Assembly: GCA_038501625.1 (NCBI GenBank)
Contig: JAZAYU010000205.1
Span: 620,001 to 684,000 of the forward strand
Origin: Corbicula japonica
Taxonomy: Eukaryota > Mollusca > Bivalvia > Venerida > Cyrenidae
Reading direction: 5' to 3'
DNA length: 64,000 bases
Shown here piece by piece: positions 48,139-59,082 of the stretch. Within the stretch, counting starts at the first letter, position 1. Each line of letters begins with the position of its first letter. The position numbers were made by a program, and so were the translations under genes. The notes beneath the pieces are model-generated. The model saw only the letters and a list, made by a program, of their open reading frames with translations, was not told the origin of the DNA and ran no database searches.

Positions 48139-49449
48139 ATGAATCCAGCAGCATCGTCGGGTGTCAACATCTCAAACATTACACTAACAGAAATTGACGA
48201 ACTTCTTCATAAAGTTCATGTAGAGAAGGGTTTGGATCACCTGCCGCTTATTGTCCTCCTTGCAATCAGCGCGGTCGTTGGAATAATCGGGAATATCTTT
48301 ACCATCATCTTCTACAGTATTCAGACAAAAAAGACACCAACCAACACTTTGATAAAATATCTGGCAGTTTTCGATCTTATAACATGCTTTTTGATGTTTA
48401 CGACAATCGCTGATTTATTTGTAAATATAAATTTCACCAACAACATTTTGTGTAAAATTATGTACTTTTGCGATCACTGGATTGTCGTGTCATCAGTGTA
48501 CATTTTATGCATAATATCGATTGATCGATATAGAAGAATGTGTAAACCCTTAGCAAAACAGTTTTCTACACAGACTGCGACAATAGCTGCAGTTACAGTG
48601 TCAGTTATATCAATGTTATGGTCAACACACGATTTTGTAACATACAGTCCAGTAAAGATAAATATCTCAACATCAGATGCAAGGATTCCGGTTGTAACTG
48701 GTCACTATTGCACTAACACAGACGAACCTAGCCTTCAAACCGTGGTGACTGTGTTTCATATTCTAGATGCCATAGCAATATTCACTGTCTTTGTTGTTTT
48801 TGTGTACACATATGGACACATATGGAGAACTGTTCGCAAACATAATCAAAAAATGGCATTTGTCCAAGAGACGCAAAAAATTCAAAACAGTGGTAACGTT
48901 GAATCCAATTCAAATCTACCAACAAGACTTATCCAGGTTCAATCAAACAGCAGCTTCAATCAAGACACAAGTCATTCAGATGTGGAGCAAACAGAATGGA
49001 CCGGAAGCACCAACAATGCACCTGAGGTGTCAAGCGTTAATTTCAGTTTAGGAAGCGACATCAAAGAAACGCCTGTTAGTTCCTTGACGGACATTAAAGA
49101 CAGCAGAAGCAGAGACAATATTAGCACCAACAGAAAACGATCAAAGGCTTCACTGAGGTCATTTAATTTAGAACGTAATCTCTCGATCATGATGTTTGTA
49201 GTTTCTGTTGGTTTTGCTGTTTGTTTCACGCCTTACTTCATTGTGAACTTTGTGTTAAGAGTAGGTTCTGACACAACAGAGGACGAACTTAATACAGGGA
49301 TAGAATTTGCACTGCGATGCCCATTTTGGAACGGTGTTATTAATCCTATTATCTTTTGCGTGTTTAACTCAAAATACAGAAAATCTGTGAAAGAAATGTT
49401 CACCAAATGTAGACTCAACAAAGTTGATATAAATACAAGTGAACAATAA
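48139..49449 (+). CDS. Class A (rhodopsin-type) G protein-coupled receptor
   Basis: A 436-residue seven-helix receptor in one coding exon. Possible N-glycosylation sites are NIS and NIT near residue 10. Helix 1 has GN at 51-52 and helix 2 has LAVFDL with Asp79. Cys105 and Cys191 can form the usual extracellular disulfide. DRY is at 129-131. The third inner loop is long and polar (about 231-345). Helix 6 has FTPYF, with Phe where CWxP has Trp. Helix 7 has NPIIF (402-406) instead of NPxxY, then an 8th helix. It signals through G proteins at the plasma membrane; the ligand is unknown, and a peptide or small chemical cue is possible. A splice acceptor ends at the base before the ATG, so an upstream non-coding exon is likely. 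AATAAA overlaps the stop codon. Confidence 0.9.
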   Translation: MNPAASSGVNISNITLTEIDELLHKVHVEKGLDHLPLIVLLAISAVVGIIGNIFTIIFYSIQTKKTPTNTLIKYLAVFDLITCFLMFTTIADLFVNINFTNNILCKIMYFCDHWIVVSSVYILCIISIDRYRRMCKPLAKQFSTQTATIAAVTVSVISMLWSTHDFVTYSPVKINISTSDARIPVVTGHYCTNTDEPSLQTVVTVFHILDAIAIFTVFVVFVYTYGHIWRTVRKHNQKMAFVQETQKIQNSGNVESNSNLPTRLIQVQSNSSFNQDTSHSDVEQTEWTGSTNNAPEVSSVNFSLGSDIKETPVSSLTDIKDSRSRDNISTNRKRSKASLRSFNLERNLSIMMFVVSVGFAVCFTPYFIVNFVLRVGSDTTEDELNTGIEFALRCPFWNGVINPIIFCVFNSKYRKSVKEMFTKCRLNKVDINTSEQ

Positions 49450-50120
49450 ATTAATTTTAAGATGGCGCTTTCAAATATTAACCCTTTCGCTTTCGCTGCC
49501 GTGTCCTTATGACAGTGAAAGGGTTAAAATAAATACTTCCTTTTTTAGAACAACTGCAATAAAAAAAATTCTTGCGGAAATATTGTTGAAAGTTTTTGTT
49601 TTCTATACGGAGCACCGGCTTCTATGAAAATGCAGAAGGGAAATATACAAAATAGAAAATAAAAGTTTTTTTTCTGATTCACTCTACATCATGCAAACAT
49701 TTTGACGTAAAATGAACTTAATCTGACTGCCAAGACATCAGAGACTGTACATAAGTTTTGTATCGGTAAAAGGAGAAATGAGTGACCAGATTTGTACCTA
49801 TATTTGCACGCATTAGATTTCAGGACCCACTGCCGACTTTATATCAAATTATGGAGGTTTTACCAAATGATTGCGAAAATGGAAAGCCAAACTGGAGAGC
49901 ATTATATGTAATCATTCTGTGCTATATTGCTTTGTTTGGAAATATTGTAATTATAAACATAAAACATAATGAAAATGAAAACTGCAATTGTAACAAAAAC
50001 AAAAACAAAAAAAGAGAGCCGTATCTTTATGTTGCTCGGGTACTTTTGTGTAACATATTATATTCTGATGTAAATAATTGGATTATCGATCGTGATCATA
50101 TTTCCTCATACATATTGTTG
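49450..50120. other. 3' flank of the GPCR gene
   Basis: Additional AATAAA-type signals occur near 49558 and 49660. An open frame at 49782-50156 has one hydrophobic run but no recognisable domain. Confidence 0.4.
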
Positions 50121-50345
50121 AGCGGACCTCTAAACAAACAAATTAGGACTGGCTAGGAATCTGATGACCTTATCTCTAGGGCTGATGATTATAAAACTGA
50201 GTTTGGAAACCAGTCTCCATTTCAGCTAATCAGATGCTTGAGATTTGAGACTGGTTTCCATGCTCAGCTTTATAACCTTGGGCACAGTTTGCTGGTCTAC
50301 GGATCATGTTAGCGGACCCTTAGGCGTGGACATTTGTATACATTA
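50121..50345. repeat. Inverted repeat, possible MITE
   Basis: TATAAAACTGAGTTTGGAAA and CCAGTCTC pair with GAGACTGG and TTTCCATGCTCAGCTTTATA (50191-50272). AGCGGACC occurs near both outer borders. Confidence 0.55.
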
Positions 50346-50579
50346 AGTCAGCTTGATTAAGTAAGCGGTCTTTGACATGTTAACATGACCGGTTTTGCGC
50401 GGATGAGTGACGAGAATGGCGAGGGCAATGTGCTTTCTAAGGAAATATTTCCTCAGAGTGGGCGGGGCTTAAAAGTGCTATCGGTCAATGACTGATAATA
50501 CAATGAAAATATCAGATTAGGTCATCGCAGTCAGAGCACTGTTGATAGTGTTGCACGAAAACGGATAAAAGTAAGACTG

Positions 50580-50830
50580 TCATTGTCATTTCGATACAGT
50601 TGCACGATAGAAAATAGTTAAGGACAATGCTTTAAGTGCCATTTTGATACAGTTGCACGATAAAAATAGTTAAGGGCAAGGCTGTCAGTGCCATTTTGAT
50701 ACAGTTGCACGATAAAAATAGTTAAGGGCAAGGCTATCAGTGCCATTTTTATACAACTGCACGATAACAATAGTAAAGGGCAAGGCTGTAAGTGCAATTT
50801 TGACATAGCTGCACGAAAAAAATAGTAAGG
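50580..50830. repeat. Tandem repeat, ~52-bp unit, about 4.5 copies
   Basis: GCCATTTTGATACAGTTGCA followed by CGATAAAAATAGTTAAGGGC recurs at about 52-bp steps, with more divergence at the right end. Confidence 0.85.
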
Positions 50831-50998
50831 TGCATACAGAATTATAGACCTTTTAACTTAGAACAGCAGATTAAATAGAGCACCAATTACAAAAGTTAAA
50901 CAACATTTATTGCACATAGAAATGTATCCTGAAAAGTTTAACAGTATAGTAGTTACAGTAGTGTTCTATTCATAAATTTTAATAGTTTTCATTATACT

Positions 50999-51778
50999 TT
51001 TATTATTAATAAGCATCACAAGCAAAGCAATAATTATACAAACCTAAGGTGAATAATCTTGTGACATGCATTTTCTATTACCGTTTTTACTGCATCTTTG
51101 CCTTCTTTAAAACTAATTAAAACATTTGAAATTAAATACAAAATACTTGTAAATTTCATTAACAAAATAACAACAAGTTTATGATAATTACTTTTTTTCA
51201 TTTGGCGGGTAAATATTTTCCACAAGAAAAACAACATTCACAAGAACACACATTAATCTCAAACTTTTTGACAAAAAAGGTACCTTCGGGAATTTGACGT
51301 CAATCCTTGAAACAACGTCATAAAGTTGAGCAGACGACATTAATTATTATGCAATTCGCGGTAAAAGTACCATTTTATTGTCAAAATGTGTAACAAAATC
51401 GCTGTTTTGTTATGAGAAAATAATAAAAATTTGAAAGTTCTTTCTAAATATAGTAACAACAAAAATGACACAAAAACCGAAGGTACCTTTTCCCGTGGCG
51501 TGCCTCAAATAACAATCTTACCAAAATAACAACACTGTCGTTGAACCAAATAAAATTCGTTCTTTTGTTTATCAACAGTTTACTGCTAAAGCAAATTGAA
51601 ACGGCTCAAATGTTTAGCACGTTAAAGTTTCCGAGGTTGCTTACGTAGTCTGGAAGGGTGCGATCCCAATATTACTGAAATTATTCTTTTCACTTCTTTA
51701 AGAATGTTGTTTTAACCGCGGAAGAGGGTTGCACTTTGTGCAAGCCGCAGCCAAATGTTTTACAATAATTTTCCTTCA
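50999..51778. repeat. Duplicated segment (family D), copy 2
   Basis: Near-identical to 2518-3388 but without the Penelope insertion, and with a more complete left end of the internal MITE (51273-51506). It stops at TTTTCCTTCA, the same place where copy 1 meets the LINE. Confidence 0.75.
51273..51506. mobile_element. ~235-bp MITE, CACGGGAAAAGG family
   Basis: Left AAAAAAGGTACCTTCGGG and right CCGAAGGTACCTTTTCCCG are inverted repeats. The outermost left bases are lost. Confidence 0.7.
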
Positions 51779-52965
51779 GGATTTAGTAAGACCTTTCAGT
51801 TCACCACTACACCTGATTTTCCTAAATTTGGTTAAAATCTTTCACATCCGAAAACCTGTAAACTATTTTCTACAAGAATTTTTCAAATAAAAATTTTTCA
51901 GTTAATATGCTATTTGTGCCTTATTCACAAAGCAGATAGAAAGTCATTCCTATCTAAATGGATTTTGTCATTGAAATTATTATCAGATTCGAAAAGTGTT
52001 TTCGTCCTGTTACTTTATAAATCATAACATACAAAACTGTCAGAGGTTTCCTATTAAGAAACCAAGATCACATTTCTTATTACATAAACTATACAATATA
52101 CAATATTTAAAAATGAACATTTTTGAACGTTAAGTGTTGCCTGAGGGATCCCATTTTCTGGCGGCAGCCTCGGTGTCCCAACGTGTTATATTACACTTAC
52201 TGTTGTTAAAACGTTGAAAGTACAGTCCTGTCTTGTCTTTACAACTTAATACTTTAGTATATTGTGTGTGCGCGCAGAAAGCCATTTGTGACAACAAGAA
52301 TGATAAAAACTTAAAATCACCGATCTGTATCTATAATGATAAATTCGGTTGACCTAAGTTAAGATCATTTCCTTTTTGGTGGATGCCATATCCGCCACTT
52401 AACGTATTTCACTGTATAATGTGGATACAGCCAAGTTAATAATTTTTTTAATACCGTAGTCACCCTAAGTTTTGGGACACCATAAATATTGGAACACACT
52501 TTTTAAGACATGTATTATTTGGTCGTCCCTCTTCTTTTGGGACACTGTCCGAAACAGTACCTTTGCGTCCCTAAATCAATATACATCCTATGATAACGTT
52601 CAGTCATGTTTTAAGACGATACCGAGTGCATGCATACAAATAGACAATACCCAAAATATGTGGACACTTTTTTGACAATTATGTTTTGGCAGCCCTAAAT
52701 ATTGGGACAAGCAAAATGTATAAATGAGTTTACTTAAGAAGATAAATAAACCTAATAACTATAAAGCAACACTCTAATTGAGCTCTAGTATATAATAATA
52801 AAACCATAGCTGTAAGGTACTGCCTCTTGTGGAGCTATAGCTTGAATAAATTCTGATATTGTTTGATTTTGTCATATGTACAGTTACTGTTGTAAGAGAT
52901 TTATGGTTATTGTAAATAATTTATGTCTGTATTACCATACTCTGAATTAGAAATGATAGTGCCTC
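51779..52965. other. No gene recognised
   Basis: From 52449 to 52710 the phrase CCCTAA..TTTTGGGACA recurs in both senses, suggesting a decayed inverted-repeat element. The rest is unassigned. Confidence 0.35.
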
Positions 52966-53042
52966 TAGCTGGGAGCGAACCCGTCACGGCGATAGCGCCT
53001 TGCCCTGCAATCCCTGCGACGCAACCAACTGAGCTAGCCGGG
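52966..53042 (-). mobile_element. tRNA-derived SINE head, copy 1
   Basis: On the minus strand, A box CTAGCTCAGTTGG (53037-53025) and B box GGTTCGCTCCC (52981-52971) are spaced as in RNA polymerase III promoters. The acceptor stem does not pair, so it is a SINE rather than a tRNA gene. Confidence 0.6.
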
Positions 53043-53170
53043 ACAACCCCTAAAAAGGTTGATCGGATAGCCCTGATATACGTAACAATCACTGCATGAC
53101 ATCAGAAACGGGTTATTTTACTGATAACAGTACTGACTATATGTACGGGGAGACGTTTTACGGTCGCCAC
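53043..53170 (-). repeat. Dispersed repeat F, copy 2
   Basis: Reverse complement of 10054-10205, here joined directly to the SINE head. Confidence 0.6.
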
Positions 53171-53206
53171 ACTGCACAAATAGCGCTACTGTGAATTTAA
53201 ATAATA

Positions 53207-53290
53207 GTGCCTCTAGCTGGGAGCGGACCCGCACCGTCACGGCGACACCGCCTAGCCCTGCAATTCCTGCGACGCAACCAACCTGCACAA
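53207..53290 (-). mobile_element. tRNA-derived SINE head, copy 2 (partial)
   Basis: A second copy of the same head (GCCTCTAGCTGGGAGCG and CTGCGACGCAACCAAC), ~240 bp from the first and lacking a complete A box. Confidence 0.5.
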
Positions 53291-53934
53291 CTTTAATACC
53301 CACTTTGACTTTTGTTTTAAAGTGACTTTCAATCAATTTTGTAAAAAGATGTTAATAAACAGTACGTTTTAACATCGATTGTTAGAATGTATAATGCCAC
53401 AGACAAAACGGACAAAAAATGTCCAAGAAATTCAACTCGTTTACTTATTTTAAACTGATATTAAGAAGAAAATTGATGCCTCGCCGCGAGAGATGCAAAC
53501 ACGGGTGATTATGCGTACGCATGTGTAGTCTAACGTACACAGAACAAAATAATTGCCGACCCGCCAGAATTCAAAGAAATAGCCCGCCAAGGAATTCGAA
53601 TAAGATGTACGAAAATACCATTCACTTCGACTGCAGACATTTATCTCTCACCTCTTTACGCTATATCGCTTCGCAATCCTTTTTTGAAAATAGTCACGTG
53701 ACGAACTGAATTTTAGTGAACGTCTTTTCGCTCTGAAGTCATTTCGACCCCAATAATTTAGATGTACATCAAAACAACATCGTATCACTTTAAGCTTTTG
53801 TATTTAATATTTAGCGTGCGATGGTATATAAAATATAACGGACATTCACTTTAAACCGTAGACTTTTATCACAATTACTTAAGCAAAGCCTAATATTTCA
53901 ATCAAACAAACCCAAATGTTTATCATAACCTCAA
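53291..53934. other. No feature recognised
   Basis: No repeat or exon that I can support. Confidence 0.4.
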
Positions 53935-56165
53935 TGAACTCACCAAAAATATTATTATAACCTCAACGAACTGAACACAAAATTGATTATCATTACCTCA
54001 ATGAACTGAACACAAAAATGTTTAGCATTACCTCAATGAACTCACCAAAATGTTTATCATTACCACAATGAACTCACCAAAATGTTTATCATTAGCACAA
54101 TGAACTCACCAAAATGTTTCCAAAGGCTGTTTATCATTACCTCAATGAACTCATCAAAAAATGATTATGATTACCGCAAAGAACTCACAAAAATGTTTCC
54201 AAAAACTGTTTATCATTACCTCAATGAACTCATCAAAAAATGTTTATCATTACCGCAAAGAACTCACCAAAAATGATTATCATTACCACAATGAACTCAC
54301 CAAAATGTTTCCAAAAATGTTTATCATTACCTCAATGAACTCATCAAAAAATGTTTAACATTATCGCAAAGAACTCACCAAAAATGTTTATCATTACCAC
54401 AATGAACTCACCAAAATGTTTCCAAAAAATGTTTATCATTACCACAATGAACTCATCAAACATGTTTATCATTACCGCAAAGAACTCACCAAAAATGTTT
54501 ATCATTACCTCAATGAACTCACCAAAAATGTTTCCAAAAAATGTTTATCATTACCTCAATGAACTAATAAAAAAATGTTTATCATTACCGCAAAGAACTC
54601 ACCAAAAATGTTTCCAAAAAATGTTTATCATTACCTCAATGAACTCATCAAAAAAGTTTATCATTACCGCAAAGAACTCACAAAAAATGTTTATCATTAC
54701 CTCAATGACCTAACCAAAAATGTTTCCAAAATATGTTTATTATTACCTCAATGAACTCACCAAACATGTCTATCATAACTTCAATGAACTCACCAAAAAT
54801 GTTTATCATTACCACAAAGAACTTACCAAAAATGTTTATTATTCCCTCAATGAACTCATCAAAAAATGTTTATCATAACCGCAAAGAACTCACCAAAAAT
54901 GTTTATCATTACCTTAATGAACTCATCAAAAAATGTTTATCATTACCGCAAAGAACTCACCAAAAATGTTTAGCATGACCTCAATGAACTCATCAAAAAA
55001 TGTTTCTCATTACCTCAATGAACTCACCAAAAATGTTTATCATTACCGCAAAGAACTCACCAAAAATGTTTATCATTACCGCAAAGATCTCACCAAAAAT
55101 GTTTATCATTACATCAATGAACTCATAAAAAACGTTTATCATTACCTCAATGAACTCATCAAAAAATGTTTAGCATTACCTGAATGAACTCAGCAAAATG
55201 TTTATCATTACCTCAATGAACTCACCAAAAAATGTTTATCATTACCGCAAAGAACTCACCAAAAATGTTTATCATTACCTCAATGAACTCTCCAAAAATG
55301 TCTATCATAACCTCAATGAACTCACCAAAAATGTTACCATTACCACAAAGAACTTGCCAAAATGTTTATTATTACCTCAATGAACTCACCAAAAATATTA
55401 TTATAACCTCAACGAACTGAACACAAAAATGATTATCATTACCTGAATAAACTGAACACAAAAATGTTTAGCATTACCTCAATGAACTCATCAAAATGTT
55501 TATCATTACCACAATGAACTCACCAAAATGTTTATTATTACCACAATGAACACACCAAAATGTTTCCAAAAAATGTTTATCAAAACCTCAATGAACTAAT
55601 CAAAAAATCTCATCAAAATGTTTATCATTACCACAATGAACTCACCAAAATGTTTATTATTACCACAATGAACACACCAAAATGTTTCCAAAAAATGTTT
55701 ATCAAAACCTCAATGAACTAATCAAAAAACCTCAACGAACTGAACACAAAAATGATTATCATTACCTCAATAAACTGAACACAAAAATGTTTAGCATTAC
55801 CTCAATGAACTCATCAAAAAATGTTTATCATTACCGCAAAAAACTCACCAAAAATGTTTATTATTACCTCAATGAACTCATCAAAAATGTTTATCATTGC
55901 CTCAATGAACTCATCAAAAAATGTTTATCATTACCGCAAAGAACTCACCAAAAATGTTTATCATTACCTCAATGAACTCATCAAAAAATGTTTATCATTA
56001 CCGCAAAGAACTCACCAAAAATGTTTATTATTACCTCAATGAACTCACCAAAAATGTTTCCAAAAAATGTTTATCATAACCTCAATGAACTCATCAAAAA
56101 TGTTTATCATTACCTCAATGAACTCACCAACAATTTTTTTTATCATTACCTCAATGAACTCACCA
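53935..56165. repeat. Minisatellite, 33-34-bp unit, about 65 copies
   Basis: The unit is ATGTTTATCATTACCTCAAT plus GAACTCACCAAAA. A second form has CCGCAAAGAACTC in the middle, and the two often alternate. Some units are ~14-18 bp longer (ATGTTTCCAAAA inserts). Frames of 60-120 codons are repeat artefacts. Confidence 0.95.
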
Positions 56166-57249
56166 AAAAAAATACCCAAATATATTACAGTAATTTTGCA
56201 AAATAAAATTCATGTTTTTTTAACAAATGTGCAAATTGAACATATGTGAAATTCAACGTGCTTGAACATCTGAAGTCACATCTTAGTTATCTTTCCCTTT
56301 GTAAATAAAATGAGGTTTTCTAAAAGGTTCATAAAATATTCATAATAACAAGAAAAAAATCAAATCCTCCAGTTCATAAAATCACAGAACATTCATTAAT
56401 AGAACAAAAAGTCCTCGATAAACAACGCTACATGTAGAAATTCCAACTATTTCCAATCACTTTTTTCATTTGAAATATAGTGTTTTGAAATATTTTATTA
56501 TTTGTTACTCGAAAGGCAGTTGCTCAGGTCTTGGTGTGGAAGATTATGTTCACGAGCAATTAAACTTAAAAGCAACTGAGATTAACAAATAAAACGCCAT
56601 TAAAGCGTACCTTATTAAATTAAAATATCTGAGAATGAAAGCATACATGTAAGAAGTGGATACCTTTTATTTTTGCTCATTAAAACATTAAATAAATGGC
56701 TCTAAAATACTTGTTAATTTTAATTAAATTGGCAAAGTTGTCAATGACCCTAAGTATAACAGAAAAAGTTCATATGACATTCACAGATAATTCACATATT
56801 CCTTTTAAATACTAGTACATCGATGGAAATAAAGCCAAAACAACAATTTTACAACATCTTTTAACAACAAATACAATTAACAAGAAGAGCACGACAAATG
56901 GTGCGAACTCCAGGAAAATCAGGCCTAATGACGTCATCAATAACGTCATACCAAGCTTTAGAATACGGAATTTTTATTATGCATTTTGTGGGTAAAAATT
57001 AAAATTTTGTAAAAATTTACGAAATAATAACTTCTTTCTTATTACAGCAAACCTGAAAATGCAAAAAATCAAAACTCAGAGAAATTTTGTCGGAAATGGA
57101 TGATTTTTTTTATTCGAACTTATTAAACAGACATTTTCAAATAGGTTAACTTGAATATCTTTACTATTATTAATTAAAAGGCCCTTTGAAGGCCGTTGAG
57201 TATGATACTTGTATCAGTATAAATATTGTGATGCGCTCAAACCGGGGCT
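56166..57249. other. 3' flank of the Kv gene
   Basis: AT-rich. At 56930-57050 a GACGTCATCAATAACGTCAT block followed by TTATTATGCATTTTG resembles the interior of the CACGGGAAAAGG MITE family. No coding sequence. Confidence 0.4.
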
Positions 57250-57362
57250 AGGCGGCGTGAACAGTAATATGCATTTCTTTTACTGCTTTTAACAGGCTCA
57301 ATCAAACCAATCCTGAAAAAGTTTGATGTTTGTCGGTGGCTTTCAAAGTTCCCTTTTCACCT
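57250..57362. repeat. Dispersed repeat E, copy 2
   Basis: Contains GGGGCTAGGCGGCGTG and GTCGGTGGCTTTC, the reverse complement of 24775-24905. It lies about 100 bases beyond the Kv stop codon and could be part of its 3' untranslated region. Confidence 0.6.
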
Positions 57363-57456
57363 ATTAAATTGACGTTCACTGATGAAAATTAAGTAAATAT
57401 AAGATAACAACATAAATTTGGAAATCTGACCTATTTTCCGTGGAGTCCGGCTACAT

Positions 57457-59082
57457 TTAGTAAATCTCGTCACCATTCTTTCGAGTTTCTGTCATCATTT
57501 TGAAAGCAGTTTTCTCGTCAACTCCTCGTTTATTTTTCTCAAAATGCTTGGCGACATGATTTTCGGCATCTACATGCTGATAGAGAGTCAGAAACTGATT
57601 GGTAAACATTGGCACCGTGAGGGCTAGAAGAATGATACCGCACACCGAGCAGCAACAAGCCAGCAGTCTTCCGACCCCAGTTTTCGGGGAAATATCGCCA
57701 TAACCTACCGTTGTCATGGTAACAACTGCCCAGTACCAACCAACAGGGATGCTTTCAACATTTTCCTTGCTTTCTACGATGAAAAAAATGCTGGCGAACA
57801 CACACATACCAGAAACGAGGAAAAGAATCAGTAATGAAAGATCCTTGAAATTGTGTCGCGCAGAGTATGCTAAAACCTTTCCTGCACGTACGTTTGAAAT
57901 GATCCGGAACAGACGGAGTGACCTCAGTAACTGAAGATAATTTAAATAATCAACCCAGTTAGTTTTGAATCGTTCTTCACTAAAGACATAATTCAAAACG
58001 AATTGAGCATATGTACAAAGTATCGCTATAGCATCTGACAAATTAACCAGTGACGCAAAATATCGCGAGATTTGAGGAGTTGACGAGAGTCTGAGAACAA
58101 TATCGATCGTAAAGAAAGCAGTAACGACGGCTTCAAATACAACCAAAACATATATTTTCAGCTTCATATTAGGTATCATTAACATTTTCTTATCTAGTGA
58201 CAATCCAACCGCTGAACGAATCGTGTTCAATATATTTGAAGAAAGTTTAGGTATTTGAGTAGTCCCTTCTGTACCATTTAGTAAGGTTTGATTATCATAG
58301 CTCTTAGTTGTGGTTAGCGCTTTACGTGTTGTTGTGGTTACCGCTTTAGGTGTTGTTATGGTTACCGCTTTAGGTGTTGATTGTAGACTGTTAGTATTAA
58401 ATGGATGTTCTTGTTGACCTTGGTTGTTGTTTAAATCAGATTCCAAATCAATTATCGTTTTAATAAAACTCAGTAAGCTCTCTATGTCTAAGTCAGGAAA
58501 AGATTCGTCATCATAATTACTCGATCCCAAGACGCCGTTCAAGTTTTGATCAAGATCTTGTTCAGTAGGGTCGTCGAGATTTTCACCTGCAAAGGAGGAC
58601 TCTTTAATCGGGTTCACCCCTTCATTTCTTTGAAAATCAGACAATTGTTGATTTTCCATTAAGATATTCGATTTTGTTTGTTCCAAGTTTGAAGAAGAAC
58701 TATTAAAACTGCCGGAATAGGATTCCTGAACGGTTTGCGCTCCGATATTTGTTTCAGGTAGCCTATTTTGTTGAGATGTTGAGACAAGCGCCCTCTTTCG
58801 TCTAACATTGGCATTCGGATTAGTGTTAAGCTCGAATAAAAGGTATTCGCTGTTTGAACTGGATGAATTCGATTGATCCAGTCCACTTTCAATTGGAATT
58901 TTTTCATCTTCGCAATGCTTTAACAAAACATCAGCGATCAAGTCGTAAGTTACGGTGTCGTATTTAGCCAGGTACTCTAAACGTTCGCAGTTAGTCATTG
59001 GTCTTTGAAAGGCAGGATCGGTGCTGTAAGCGATTGTAAATATCGACAAGAACACCATCAGAATGGCTGTCACGAAGTATAT
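57457..59082 (-). CDS. Kv exon 3: S1 to C-terminus
   Basis: The acceptor TTGATTTCAG|ATA opens in phase 0. The exon encodes most of S1, the long outer loop (about residues 175-459), S2-S6 and a short tail ending MTETRKNGDEIY and TAG. The loop has RRKRA (248-252), many Ser/Asn runs and three TPKAVTTTT-like repeats. Confidence 0.92.
   Translation of the reverse strand: MYFVTAILMVFLSIFTIAYSTDPAFQRPMTNCERLEYLAKYDTVTYDLIADVLLKHCEDEKIPIESGLDQSNSSSSNSEYLLFELNTNPNANVRRKRALVSTSQQNRLPETNIGAQTVQESYSGSFNSSSSNLEQTKSNILMENQQLSDFQRNEGVNPIKESSFAGENLDDPTEQDLDQNLNGVLGSSNYDDESFPDLDIESLLSFIKTIIDLESDLNNNQGQQEHPFNTNSLQSTPKAVTITTPKAVTTTTRKALTTTKSYDNQTLLNGTEGTTQIPKLSSNILNTIRSAVGLSLDKKMLMIPNMKLKIYVLVVFEAVVTAFFTIDIVLRLSSTPQISRYFASLVNLSDAIAILCTYAQFVLNYVFSEERFKTNWVDYLNYLQLLRSLRLFRIISNVRAGKVLAYSARHNFKDLSLLILFLVSGMCVFASIFFIVESKENVESIPVGWYWAVVTMTTVGYGDISPKTGVGRLLACCCSVCGIILLALTVPMFTNQFLTLYQHVDAENHVAKHFEKNKRGVDEKTAFKMMTETRKNGDEIY

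Noticed and set aside
48791..49229. Overlapping frames within the GPCR exon
   Set aside because: Shadows of the receptor coding sequence on both strands.
49782..50156. 124-residue protein downstream of the GPCR
   Set aside because: One hydrophobic run and a Lys/Asn-rich stretch only; no ATG context, domain or splice support.
53935..56165. CRISPR-like array of regularly spaced repeats
   Set aside because: Units are contiguous and similar along their full length with no unique spacers; the context is eukaryotic.
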